Notes under the pieces: model-generated | The model's input: only the letters and a program-made list of their open reading frames with translations | What the model was told of the DNA's origin: nothing | Databases searched by the model: none | In this document: in pieces, positions 20,300 to 31,425 of the stretch | Numbering within the stretch: position 1 is the stretch's first letter | Layout: each line of letters begins with the position of its first letter | Position numbers and translations under genes: made by a program | Source: Takakia lepidozioides | Taxonomy: Eukaryota; Streptophyta; Takakiopsida; Takakiales; Takakiaceae | Length of the DNA stretch: 64,000 nucleotides | Direction: 5' to 3' | Assembly: GCA_030704615.1 (NCBI GenBank) | Contig: CM060732.1 | Span: 8,494,001 to 8,558,000, forward strand

Positions 20300-21989
20300 A
20301 GACAAAGTATCCCCTAGGCGACCGAGTGATGCAGGAGTAGAGCCGAGTTCAGACGCGGCGCGAGATCACTGGCGCCCCTTCCCGGCGTCGTTGCATAAAT
20401 AGGTCCAGTTGACTTACACGTGATCATAATGACGGCTCAACAGACCCAACACAAACAGACTTGCGCTACAGCAGACTGATTTCGTGACAGTCTAGCTGAC
20501 TGATATCAGAAGAGACCGACAGACCAGCAGTCCGACGGCTCAGCAGACTCACAGCAATGCGGATAATGAAAATGTAGTAATTTAACGGACTCATATATGA
20601 AGAAATGGACTTCCAGCTGACCGACGGTTCAACAGACTGACGAGAGAAGAGACTTCGGGGATAAGACGAGAGAAGAGACTTCGGAATTTGGCAGGCAGTG
20701 ACGGCCCACTAGTCCACTGAAGAACAGACTCGCGCCACAACAGACTGGTATCCCTACATACCAACAGTCCAGCAGACCAGACTGATATCCCATCAAAACC
20801 ACGCTTGGCGTCGCCGTCATGCCGTGGTTGCATTTCATCCGTCCAGCAGACTTACATATGCCCATACTCATGGCACAACACACTGCTTAGACAAAGACGC
20901 AGTCAAAGAGCTTGTTGATCCATGCGCATTTGCACGAGACAGCAGGGGCAACCTGGCTTGGACATAAATAAATGACGCAGGGGATGGCAAGTTACAATAA
21001 TCACATGTCACAAGGAGAACAAAGGGGAAAGGGAACCAGAAAGGTACTTATCTGGGTGAAATGTCAGAAAGAGACGAGAACTGAGGTCAGCACAGTGCCT
21101 GCCACTTGAAAGGGAGGAGAAACAGGAGGCCACTGCCACTTGCAACAAACAAGACCACTGTCAATACAAGAGGAGCAACAAGAAACAAAGGGAAGGATAC
21201 ACAAGAAGCCAAGGGACATGCAAAGCACGATGAATGGAGTAGACAACAAGGAAAAGATAGTGGACAACAGAGGAGCAGTAGACTTAGCTGCTGAGACATG
21301 TGCATGGGAGGTGTTCATGAAGTACCGGACCAATGATGAAGTGACAATGTATGAGGAAAAGGGGCCAATGGAACCTGCACAAACAGATCAACACCACTAG
21401 CAGACGAGAGAAGTCCATTTGGAAGAACACCAGAAATGCTCCAGGGAAGTGATGATAGAAGACAAACATACTAAAAATAAATAATAATAATTAAAAAAAA
21501 ATGAAGGGCTTAACTTCTTTTGAGCCCAGTAAGGACAGCGAGAAAATGAGGCACCTGCACACAAAGCAGGACATGCCGAGTGAGGATACAGTCACTACAA
21601 TTACAGACAGTTACTCTGGGAAGATTGAAAAATAGAGTACAGACGGCCACATGATAGTGGAAGAAGTGAAAGATAGAAACAGACTGCGAGAGATGGAAAG
21701 GCTTGAGCCAAGTGAGTGTGGCCAAGTAGAGTCATCAAAGTTGGGCACAACAAAGGGTTGGTTATGGGAGGATGAAGAAAAGAATGACAAGTCACGGGCA
21801 GGCCTACACAAATGGAAGGAGAAGACGGAGATGGGCAACCAAATGGGTGGAAGCTCACCAAGGTAAACGGGGTATGGAGGAAGCCACAACGAGGGATCTG
21901 ATGAAGCACCAAGAGAAGAACCACCACCAGTCAGATTGAAAAGACCATGACAAGGATGGGTCTACTGGTACTGTAGACCGAAGCACCAA
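20300..21989. other. Repeat-rich spacer with possible retroelement remnant
   Basis: 20300-20880 holds scattered ACAGACTG/CAGCAGACT decamers. 21140-21400 has an open plus-strand frame (AVDLAAETCAWEVFMKYRTN...) that could be a decayed part of the retroelement polyprotein that follows, but no protease, reverse transcriptase or RNase H motif could be read. No LTR was recognised. Confidence 0.4.
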
Positions 21990-23800
21990 AGGGTGCAATG
22001 CCAAACCCAAATGAGTGAGGACCAAGTGTTGCAAAGGTTACTTGACATTCGGATGGGAGATGATACACCTAGTATAAACATGGTAATGACAAGGAGTCAG
22101 GGATTGGAGGCACAGGACCATGATGAACAACAAAGAAAGAGAAGAAGTGACCATGAGTTGGAAAAGGATGATGACAATGACAGGCAGGAGCAGGAACAAA
22201 TCAGTGGAAGGGAAGATCATGAGACCACTGAAAGCAATCAAGAATGGGGGCAGGGGCAAAGGGAAGAGTACTTCCTGGAATCCAAGCGCAGTGGTGAGGC
22301 AGGAGAGGAGATACAGTCACACAGAGAAGAATCACGAGAGCAGGGACATGGCGATGCTTACATCAGTGCGCCACAATCACCGGAGGAAGAAGAACTACTG
22401 GCAGTCATGGTTAGTAGGAGAAGTAAGCCTCATCACTAAGGAAATGCAGGTGAAGTTGTTACAAGCAGCAAAGAATGAGCAAGAGCAATGGATATGCGAA
22501 GACACACAAGAAAGGATAGAGGAAAGAAGTGCGGATATACTGGACGACATACAAGCAATGCATCTGATCACGTTTGGGCAGCCCAATGACTACTTGGATG
22601 ACAATGAAATCAGGAGGGTAAGAAGAAAAACGGCGGGATACAAATTTGAAGGAGAGAAGCTCACCTTCAACGACAAATGGGTGCCAGAGAAGCGAATCAG
22701 GGAGGAAATCGTTCGTAACATACATGCAGAGATCGGACACTATGGAATTAGCAGGGTACAGAGGGAGGTATGCAGAATTTGTTTTTGGCACAACATGATG
22801 AAGACAATCAGGCTGGTGCTAAGAACGTGTGTGGAGTGTCAAAAGGCAAAAAATGCGGCACCATTGCGATTAGGAATGAGAGAATTGCAGAGCATCCCTG
22901 TAAAGGATATCTTCTATCGAATTGCACTGGACACAGCAGGACCATTACCAGAATCAAACGAGGGAAACAAATATGCCCTAATTGCAGTCGACCACTTCTC
23001 AAAATGGATAGAGGTGAGCGCAATAAAGGATCACACCTCTCAGCTGGCTGCCCGGTTCTTTGAAGAGGAGGTGATATATCAATATGGAGTGCTGCATTCA
23101 GTGCTCACGGATCATGGATCAGAGTGGCCAAAGGAGTTTGAGGCCATATGCATGAAGTTTGCCATCAAACACGAGAGGTCAGCACCTTATTGGCCCCAAT
23201 GCAACGGGATGGTGCAGAGATTGATTCGGTCACTTAAAGAAAGCATGCTCACACTTAGCCTGCAAGGGAACAAAGAGTGGGATAGAGCTCTTTACAAGGT
23301 GGCATTTGGATACAGGGTGGGAATACAAGCATCAATGAACCTCTCACCCTACATGGTATTGACAGGAAGAACAATGAGGCTTGGAACAGACAACAGATTT
23401 CAGCATATTGCGGAGCTCGTCGAGCTCACGGACGATGAACAGGCAATGCGCCAGATGATGGAAGGCAAATTGGAACTCATTTGAACAGATGGAGGTCACT
23501 TTGAGGGAAAATGTGGGTGAAGCATAGAAGGCACAACAAAAAGCATATGCAGCAAGAAATGCAGGAGGAAATGAACTCATTGAATTGCAGGCAGGAGCGT
23601 TGGTTATGATGCTACGACCTAGAAAGAAGAAGAACTGCATGGAGTCATCCTGGGAGGGGCCGTATGCATTCAAGGGCTACGTTGACAAGCATCCTGAGCG
23701 AACAAAGAAAGAAGGTGAGCGGACTTGTCTGCTGGAAGATGGAGCTGGTAAGTGTTGGAGCAGAGCGCGACGGGACTTGAAGCAGCTACATGTGAGCTAA
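21990..23800 (+). pseudogene. Ty3/gypsy-type integrase remnant, catalytic Glu replaced by Gln
   Basis: The frame begins in a low-complexity acidic linker containing VMTRSQ, typical of the RNase H-integrase junction. It then reads an H2C2 zinc-binding domain (HAEIGHYGISRVQREV...CVECQKAK) and the rve core. The first Asp is in ALDTAGPLP (codon 22930-22932), the second in LTDHGSEW (23110-23112). The expected Glu of NGxxER is Gln (CAG, 23215-23217). The SH3/chromo-like C-terminal part (ESSWEGPYAFKGY...RARRDLKQLHVS) follows after a frameshift at about 23480 and a TAG at 23525-23527. A further frame change is needed near 22400-22440. This enzyme joins retroviral-type DNA ends into the genome; this copy is dead. 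Reverse transcriptase and LTRs were not found. Confidence 0.88.
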
Positions 23801-24075
23801 AAACGGGAGTGCTTACATCTGTAGGGTGAAAGCACGTAACTCAGGGAGTTGCAGGGGAAAGCCAGAGCAAGGAGGGTTTTGGGGTCAAGGATGAGTTCGC
23901 GATTTTTCGTTGGCTACAAACCGGATGAAGTTGACGATTTATCATTAGAGCGTGGATTGAGCTCTAGATGGATGACCAGCAAGAATAAGGGCATGACTTT
24001 TCATTAAGCGGATGAATGAGGGGTTGACAAGAGAGTAAAAGGTCGGTTTCTCGTTGTAGGGATGAAGATTGCAGT
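23801..24075. other. 3' flank of integrase remnant
   Basis: No gene seen. It may include untranslated sequence or part of an LTR, but no matching upstream copy was found. Confidence 0.4.
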
Positions 24076-25145
24076 CACTACAGGAAAAGGGGGGGGGGGG
24101 GGGGGGGGGTTCGACGCCGGGGCCACGCCGCACCCACGCGGGGGCGTCGTAAAACAGCCCTTTTTCGGACAGGGGGGAAAAACCAAATTTGCGACGTCCG
24201 GGCGTCGCAAGCCCGTCGCCAAAAAAACGTCGCAAATTTGCGACCAATGGGGGTCACAAAAAGGCGAAACCGCGATTTGCGACGCCTGGGCGTCGCAACG
24301 AAAAAAAAAAAAAACCTACTCTGCATTGCAGAATTAGCACCGTCCGGGGGTCGCAAAGTGCGACGCCCGGACGTCGCAATTTAAGGGGGTACATTTGAAT
24401 TTAGGCGGAAAAATTTGAATTTGAATTTTGAATTTCAAAAACTTGTTGACCATTGACTCCGGTTCTGTCTAATGACGATATGTTCATTGTTCTACATATA
24501 TCATGCACTGCATACTTGAACCTAAGACCTCCACGTTATAACATTTCTAAGACACTACAGACTAACCAACACACCTATGCTACATCTATGTATCACAAAA
24601 GCAATCTATATATATAAATAAATATATATATATACATATGAACATTTCCTTCAAGTTCCTTCTAAGGGGGTCCCTCTTGTGACGACTGGGAGTTGCAACC
24701 TCCACAACCTTAGTGCCCAGCCCCAGCCCCAGCCCCAACGTCATCGCCGTTATTGCACCCCCCCACCACCAGGCGCCCCTAGCGACGTCCTTGTGAGTGT
24801 TGGCCGTCCCAACGCGGGGTGCCCCCAGCGACGCTTTTGTGAAGTTGAGGGCCGCAAAGCCAAAAAAAAAAAAAAAAAAAACTCTCATTGTGGTGATGCT
24901 GTTGCGACGCCCTGGCGTCGCAGAGGAGCTGGGGTGCCCTCAATGATGCTTTTGCGACGCCGGGACGTCGCAAGAAAAAAAATCCGTCGCAGCGAGGGCC
25001 TTTTTTCCCCCTTCATGCCACCTTGCGATGGTTGGGCGTCGAAATGGTGACGCAGTGGGAGATTGCGACGCCAAAAAGAGCCCGCGTCGCGGGCTCAGTG
25101 CCGCACGGGGCATGGGGGCGCGGCTGGCGTCGCAAACCCCCCCCA
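24076..25145 (+). mobile_element. CACTA (En/Spm)-like transposon end with GCGACGCC hairpins
   Basis: CACTACAGGAAAA at 24076-24088 matches the terminal sequence of plant CACTA elements (CACTACAAGAAAA type). Inside it follow a G homopolymer of about 22 bases and a series of hairpins with arms TTGCGACGCC/GGCGTCGCAA: about 24188-24211, 24277-24298, 24358-24380, 24903-24923 and 24953-24973. Known plant CACTA elements carry GCGACGG/CCGTCGC subterminal hairpins, so the architecture fits. No transposase and no convincing right end were found, so this may be a truncated or non-autonomous copy. Open frames here are by-products of GC-rich inverted repeats. Confidence 0.65.
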
Positions 25146-26004
25146 TTTGCTGAAGTGACTAATAAAAGAGCTGCAGCGGTAATTTAGCAACAAGAATGCC
25201 ATATCAAATATTAGCAAGTGGCATGCAGCTAAAGGGTGGTTGAGAAACAAAACACGTAGCTGTAGTATGTTTTTAGAAGCTGATGGGCCTGTGGCACAGA
25301 GGGGGATAAGACCCGGTGGCCGCCATTTTTAATGTCCAAAAGCTGTAGTATATTAAATATTGTTGGCTTGCTACTAAATAATCACGTGAAGGAGGCAGCA
25401 TGATAGGATCAATCCTACGATCAGACTAGCTATAAGTCCAGCAGCGGATGGTGGTCAGTTTTCTCGCTCTCGTTTTTTGGTTTGTACTGGTGGACGTTTC
25501 CTGAAGTAAAGCACTGATGTTGCCGTGAAGCTGAGGGTCTTGAGAGATTATGGACTTGAAGTAGAATTTAGCAACTAACACTGAGGGGTAGGCATCATGA
25601 TGTAGTTAGAGAGTTAATTTGGAATCAATCATTTGCAAAGTAGTGAAGCAAATCTGCAGTCACGTAGACTAATTAGTACATGCTTGCTGAAAATGATGAA
25701 GTCATAGATAGAATACAAATTGACATAACATGTAGTGGCATAGTTCAACTAAGCAATGTAGTACATAGCCAAGTGGAAGAACGTTAGAGTCACCAGTACG
25801 CATGACCATCGGAAGGACGTTGGACGTGGGCTTCACAAGCGGGCCACCATGCGAATGGTGAATGATGCTCCAGGGATACGGAAGTGAATGAGCAAGTAAC
25901 AAGGCATATATTCACTCTCCATGGATAAAAAAGAAAGAGACTAGAGAACATGCTGAATGAATAACAAACTTACCATTTATGCCAGGTTTTCTCTTCCGCT
26001 GCAG
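25146..26004. other. Unclassified spacer
   Basis: I see no gene, RNA or structured repeat beyond short A/T runs. Confidence 0.4.
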
Positions 26005-27390
26005 CCTGGGATGACCCGCACATGTTCGCCAAACTCCTGGATCCCGAGCTCATTCAAAAATCCATGGCTAAAACAGACCGGACATGGTATCGGCTCACAT
26101 GGATGGAATGGTAGAGGTAGTATACGAAGTAAGTCGTCCTCCTATTTTCCTCTCCTGATCCTTCCCCAATTTCCAGTCATCTGTCCAAATGTGTCGAATG
26201 TAATGCTACTGCATCTTGTTCTTTGCAGTCAAACATCAAGCTGGATTTGGCCCATGTCAAGCACTTCTTCATGGAAAGTGAGGGGCAGCCCAAAACATTG
26301 CAGGCATTGACCGACCACTTGAAGGAAGCCGGGGTGAAGTCCAGAATCAAATACAAGTCAAAAGCTTGTGAAGCTAGTGGCCATTGCAGATCCGGCTCTT
26401 GGGAAGGACTTCATCCCCGAGATTGCAAAACATTATTTGCGGGCCATAAACCCGACCATCAGTTGTCTCAACCGCATGTGTGGATGCAAAGGAAAAGGTG
26501 AGGTTGCAGTCAATTGCATTTCCGTGGATGTGTGGCTCAACCGCATGACTTGGTGGTTCCAGGTAATTCAAGGTATTTCCCTCCATTTCCAGTACTGGCA
26601 TGAATTCCATGAACTGGTGAGTGACAATGGATGCTGTAAACGTAGGTAATGATGAATGCGAAGGAGCAAGTGGGCCTCCACACAAATTCGTTCGAGTTGT
26701 ACGTAAAATGGGATGGAACACAGACATTGGAAGAGTATGTAACATGTTTCAGATGTGCGTACAAGGACTCCCTCTTTGCCAGGGAGCTGCAGACAGCAAG
26801 AAGGAGCGTGGAGTTCACACATCAGGAGGGGGCGGGGAAAGCAGCTATGCGAATTGTTTACAGGTAACCACAGCCAACATTGTATGCAAAACCTGGGATA
26901 TGGTGCCTGGGAAATACGGCACCGCATACTTTGTGTTTTGGGTTGCACTATGCGAACACATTGTTCAAAACCTGTACTGACACATGTGATGTGTGTTGCA
27001 GGTATATGAAATACGTCCTACTTAAGACATGGGCCCTGGAGCGCGAGCCTCCGTTCTTCATGGCTTGGAGCACTCTGGGTGCAAGCTGTGTCTACACACC
27101 AGAGATTCAGAAACAATGGCATGCCTCACATTTCACTAGTTGCCCCTGTACCTGGACATGTTGGGCGGACTTGTTGACGAATCGGAGAAAGAACTGTACG
27201 CGAAAGCGAAGGACTAGAAGAGAAGGAAAAAGCGTGTCCCTGGTGGGCCGGAAAGGCAAAGGACGCTGCTGCTTTGGAAGAATCCAGAAAGGCAGCTGAG
27301 ATGGCACAGAAGATGGTGGATGCGGCTGTGCAGACTCTACAGAAGGGGTCGAAGAAGAGGACCCGCCAGCAAGGGCAGTTGTGACACCAA
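26005..27390 (+). pseudogene. Upstream exons of the methyltransferase-like gene, frame-damaged
   Basis: Exon-like segments with good splice borders are 26005-26128 (DDPHMFAKLLDPELIQKSMA..., ends GAA|GTAAGT), 26229-26562 (SNIKLDLAHVKHFFMESEGQ... then KLVAIADPALGKDFIPEIAK...), 26646-26863 (EQVGLHTNSFELYVKWDGTQ...) and 27002 to about 27390 (MKYVLLKTWALEREPPFFMA...). Frame changes are needed near 26070, 26365 and 27145, so this copy is probably inactive here or contains sequence errors. The last exon ends in a Lys/Glu-rich, Ala-rich helical stretch (AAEMAQKMVDAAVQTLQKGS). No domain is recognised with confidence. Same strand and spacing suggest it belongs with the methyltransferase exons that follow. 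Confidence 0.5.
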
Positions 27391-27499
27391 AGAAGACGAA
27401 GAAGCAGAAACAGAAAGAGCCTAGGAAGAGGCTGAAGACGAGGGCGAAGATGGGGACTTTGCAACCAGCCCACCCGGAGAAACCCAGCCGAAATCCCCT

Positions 27500-29204
27500 G
27501 TGGCCGCCGTTGTTACAAAAGGCACGAGAACTGGCTCAGCAAAGAAGGCACTCTTCAAACCCCCGAGGGGGCACCCCTTTGAGCCAGTGGAAATGAAGAG
27601 GCCGAAAGTGGAGCCAGAAACAATAGTAGATTGTGCCAATGAGAGTTTTTTGGCGTCATTGGATGGGCGGGCCACCAAGTTGGCACACATCAAGCAAATG
27701 GAGGGGCTGAATGGCAAAACACTGAAGAAGGCGGCTGCAGAAGAGCCTTCCGACACCCCTGGGTTTCTAAAGATGGTGGAGTTCTTTGAGAGGACAAGTG
27801 CAGGGAAGGATTGCAGGAGGGGTGGAAAGCAGACCGAGTGGTCTTGCGATATGATCATCTTGGATATTCCGAATGGAGAGCCTGTGGAAGGACTGGATGT
27901 TGTGCCATCTTGGAACAGGTACTCCGAGGACTTTCGGAAAAAAGGATTTGAACTAGCCCGCATGGTGTTGGACGACAGAGGGTGTGTGGTTGTCCTAGCC
28001 AGCAAAGGCAAAAACACAGAGGCAGGAATTGCGAAGTGGACCCGCAAGAGTGCCGTCCCAATTCTGAAGAAGAAGTGGGCGTGCATCAACACATTGGGCC
28101 TTCACTTGGAAGGGAGGATGGTAATTACCACATTGGCAACCCTGGTGGCATTTTGTAAGCTGATTTGAAATGCGGTGCCGAATTCACATTCTGATCGTTT
28201 TCCACTGTGTTTGCAGACGAAGCAGTTCGATGCCTACTGCTTTGTGAAGGAGAACTCGACCTTTGCTTTCCAGAAGGATGGATTGTTGGTTGACCCCAAC
28301 TGCGACCACATCGATTACGACGCCCTGTTCAACAACGCTACCACGGAACTCCTCCCTCCTTGCCTTACTTCAATGGATCCCCTGCGGTATTCACGGATTC
28401 GGAGCCCTGCCTTCATCCAGACCATTATGGAGACATGCAGCTCGCTGGAGGGCAGAGTGCTCGACCTCATCTGTGGAACAGGTATGCAAGTTTTGGTACT
28501 TCTCTGATTTTGAAATTTTCAATTTGTTCAGATTCTCCATTTCTTAAGGGCCATGTGTTAATAATGAGTGGATGTCCTTGTCTCAGGTGCCTCAATGTGG
28601 GCTGGCCGATTTTCCGACCGGCACGTCTTTTCCTTCGAGGAGGACAGATCCGTGTGGGGATCCCATCTGGAAGGGCTTCAACGAAATGTGAAGGCTGCCA
28701 TCGCAGCCAGTGACTCCTCGGAGGATTCCTCGGACTTGGAGGAAGAGACAGTGGACATTGATGCTGAGGAGAACCCAAAATATGAGTGAGTGGAATCATT
28801 GTAAGTTTGCAAAGCCTTCTGGATCATTCTTTCTTTCACGTCAATGCCGGATTGTGGTTCTCATTGGTCTGGGAAACTGATTATTATGTGCAGGGAGGGA
28901 GAATGTCCCGTTCTTTGCCAGGTCGGGCATCCTGAAGAGCCCAGTGAAGGACTACTACCTTCCTAGTTATGCAGCTAAGCTTGCAAAGATAGCGATTAGA
29001 CGATGTGAGAATCCCAATAAAGTAGAGCTGATTTTGGATAGGGCTAGGGAGGAGAGAAGGAAGCGGAGAGAGTTGGCTACAGCTCAGACCCGGAAATGCG
29101 TGTGGAAGTATGTATGTGATTCTGTGGAAGAGAACGACGCAGACAAGGAGGACGACGACCCAATGGAGGTCAGATGGTCAGTTCCTGGATCTTCAAAAGC
29201 GTAG
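27500..29204 (+). CDS. Beta-class (permuted) DNA amino-methyltransferase-like protein
   Basis: Exon 27500-28120 carries a motif IV-like segment CDMIILDIPNGEPVEG where DPPY is expected, then the strand-helix-strand pattern FELARMVLDDRGCVVVLASK. Exon 28217-28481 ends in a motif X/I pattern, RSPAFIQTIMETCSSLEGRV then LDLICGTG, and exon 28587-28785 continues ASMWAGRFSDRHVFSFEEDR. The order motif IV before motif I is the circular permutation of beta-class N6-adenine/N4-cytosine methyltransferases, which use S-adenosylmethionine. Junctions at 28120|28217 and 28481|28587 keep frame with GT-AG borders. A further exon from 28894 (PFFARSGILKSPVKDYYLPS...) is basic and helical but joins out of frame as read. 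DIPN instead of DPPY may mean altered or lost activity. The ATG at 27500 is only the first in frame; upstream exons probably belong. Confidence 0.6.
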
Positions 29205-29439
29205 CCAACGATCAGTCCGCTGGACATGACAAAGAAGCAGAGGGGGTGGAAGGAGAGCAGGACAGTCAAGGACAGGATGAAGAGAGTGATGATGATCTCC
29301 AAGATGGGTAGAAATTTAAATAAGTCTTTGTACATTTTAATTCTCTTCCTGAATATATAAAGGAATTTTTTTTCAGTTGAGGTCGCCTCGCCCCTGTGCT
29401 TCTAAATGACACCACCTCTGCAACCACCTCCATCCCAAA

Positions 29440-29870
29440 ACCGGAAACAAAAAAATGGAAATGCAACCGCATTTCCATAAGCGGCATGGAAATTTCTCCA
29501 TTTCCTGTGGCGGGCACGGTAATAAGGCACCGCAAATTGACGGGCGGAATGGAGATGCGGTGCCGCATTTCTATGTCCAATAGGGAATTTCCATGTCGGA
29601 TATGGAAATGCGGGGCCGCATTTCCATAACGAAATATGCAAATGCAGTGCCACATTTCCATGTCCAATATGGAAATGCGGTGCCGCATTTCCAATTTGAA
29701 GTATGGAAATGCCATGTGAACGCAGCCATTTCCGTTCTAGAGACTGAAATGCGGCACCGCATTTCCGTTGCGACCTGCACATCAGAGGTGAAGCTACCGG
29801 ACATAAATGTAGGGGAACAAAGGAAATGCGGTGCCGCGTTTCCCAACTTGGGCATGTACAACTTTCCGTT
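29440..29870. repeat. GGAAATGCGG palindrome array (third hairpin family)
   Basis: At least six inverted repeats with arms GGAAATGCGG and CCGCATTTCC around a 1-4-base centre (TG, GG, CA), often extended by ATGGAAATG/CATTTCCAT: near 29552-29574, 29603-29628, 29667-29692, 29744-29766 and 29821-29842. Between them ATGGAAAT half-sites recur about every 15-35 bases. It lies 3' of the methyltransferase gene and 5' of the two minus-strand ORFs' ends. Confidence 0.85.
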
Positions 29871-30123
29871 TCTGCAAAGACGCATTTCCCTCGACCTGAT
29901 GACTTTGATATCGCGCTTCTAGTGATTGATGTGGGGAGAGAGATTGTACAAATGACAAATTCTCAACAGTGGGCCAAAAAGAGCAGTGCATAGAATACAA
30001 TAAAACTGAAGATGCACAATACACAGAAGTGAGGGCACGATGGGTTGTTTTATTGATCGAACACGGTGTCTCACATTAGGCAAGTCCAAACAAATCTAAA
30101 CCCTTTCGCCTTTTACATGGGCG

Positions 30124-30324
30124 TCACCACGTTGACGGAACTTCGATAGCCCTGAAAACGAGCTCATTAGTGACGCGGTGCCTCCACGTAAACTGCATTG
30201 CAGCCTTGTTGGTGCCCTTGGTGGAGCTGACGACAATGTCATGCCCATCAATGATACCACCATCATACATTGACAGGGTCACTTTGGGCCTCATGTGCCC
30301 GTGCGATTCGTCCTCGAAACTCAT
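30124..30324 (-). CDS. Hypothetical 66-aa protein or exon
   Basis: Minus-strand ATG frame with protein-like composition: EDESHGHMRPKVTLSMYDGG, then an apparent beta-rich stretch and RHRVTNELVFRAIEVPSTW before a stop. No domain recognised. It is close to and on the same strand as 30507-30926, so both may be exons of one gene, but no convincing splice pair was found. Polyadenylation-like AATAAA was not identified nearby. Confidence 0.35.
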   Translation of the reverse strand: MSFEDESHGHMRPKVTLSMYDGGIIDGHDIVVSSTKGTNKAAMQFTWRHRVTNELVFRAIEVPSTW

Positions 30325-30506
30325 TGCCCATCAGTTTTGTTTCCGCCCTTCAGTGGTTGAAATGGAGAGTGGGCCTTACAGGGTCACTGACGTGCATACC
30401 CATATGGCACATATGCTGTACAGGATGAGGAAAAGTACTAATGGGATGTATTGGCATGGGTGTTAGGACCCTTATTTTTGCTTACAGATGACTTCTGTGA
30501 CACTGA

Positions 30507-30926
30507 CTAGGTATTCACGGTAACCATCATGTCCTCACGACCTTCCTCCAGCAACCTCGTGAAAACATAGTGCACTTGGTGGCGGTTCTGATCGAAGTAC
30601 ACCACCACCTCGTCTTCCTCCAACTCTTCGACCCCATTGTAGAAATGGATCGAAACGGAGTGCTCGGCACGTCCGTTCAAGTCCTCACCCCTGATCCAAA
30701 CATCCCCAAATGATGATGGGTCCGCACAGTACTCCCGGTTGAATTGCATGGAGATGATATCAACAAACACCCACTGACAACACCTCCACTCATGTAACGT
30801 TGCAACACGCCATCTATCTGGGTCCTCGGAAAGCGGGAAGTCCGTGTGCCCGATCCGCACGTTCCAGAGTCGCCAAATATCACTACGCAGCTGGCCTCCC
30901 CACCTGTTCAGCAGATCCCCCTCCAC
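30507..30926 (-). CDS. Hypothetical 139-aa protein
   Basis: Minus-strand frame from an ATG with normal amino-acid use: LNRWGGQLRSDIWRLWNVRI, WRCCQWVFVDIISMQFNREY and VEELEEDEVVVYFDQNRHQV, ending VTVNT. It is Trp-rich with alternating hydrophobic strands, suggesting a small beta-rich fold, but no family is recognised. About 270 bp upstream lie three palindromes of the GGAAATGCGG family (31195-31425), which could belong to its promoter. It lies between the methyltransferase-like and ParB-like genes and may be part of the same unit. Confidence 0.45.
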   Translation of the reverse strand: MEGDLLNRWGGQLRSDIWRLWNVRIGHTDFPLSEDPDRWRVATLHEWRCCQWVFVDIISMQFNREYCADPSSFGDVWIRGEDLNGRAEHSVSIHFYNGVEELEEDEVVVYFDQNRHQVHYVFTRLLEEGREDMMVTVNT

Positions 30927-31194
30927 TCGTGGACATGTATGGACACTTGGTGTTCAGGTGGCTCATCACTGAAAAGTGGACCAGGACATAGCAAGACAGC
31001 AATGTCGCCAACCCGGGCAGAGTAACCTCCATCCTGTTGAAGCCCATGGCAACCTTCTCGACCACACGCCATAGAAACGATGGAAAGAATGAGAAAATAA
31101 GCGGCGGAAGGGGAAATGGGGATTGTGAAGAAAAGCCGCACAGTAGGAACGAACTATATACAGTCCGGGGGGAGGATGATAGGCAATAGCGACC

Positions 31195-31425
31195 CCCCCG
31201 GATGGAAATGCAGCGCCATATTTCCATCCGGTGGGTGTCAAGGATGAAACCTTCTTGGGGGGAGAGAAGCACAGATTGCACCCAACTTGAGGACCCCCGG
31301 ATGGAAATGCGGCGCCGAATTTCCATCCAGGGTGAGTTGGATGAAATGGTGTCGGGGGAACAGTCGGCCACCTGGCACCGAAGTCCATCCCCTTGGATGG
31401 AAATTCGGCGCCACATTACATCCAA
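31195..31425. repeat. Three GGATGGAAATGCGGCGCC palindromes at about 100-bp spacing
   Basis: Imperfect palindromes GGATGGAAATGCRGCGCC...TTTCCATCC start near 31199, 31291 and 31393. The middle one is the most symmetrical. They share the GGAAATGCGG arm with 29440-29870. The intervening segments (GAGTTGGATGAA...) are also partly repeated, so the array is a short tandem repeat with an about 95-100-bp unit. Confidence 0.8.

Noticed and set aside
21064-21333. Cys/Leu-rich hydrophobic minus-strand ORFs as membrane proteins
   Set aside because: They are antisense to an A/G-rich plus-strand region; reverse translation of purine-rich DNA gives Leu/Ser/Phe/Cys-rich frames by chance.
29084-29335. Hydrophobic minus-strand ORF as a membrane protein
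   Set aside because: It is antisense to the acidic/basic C-terminal exon of the methyltransferase-like gene; its composition mirrors the GA-rich sense strand.
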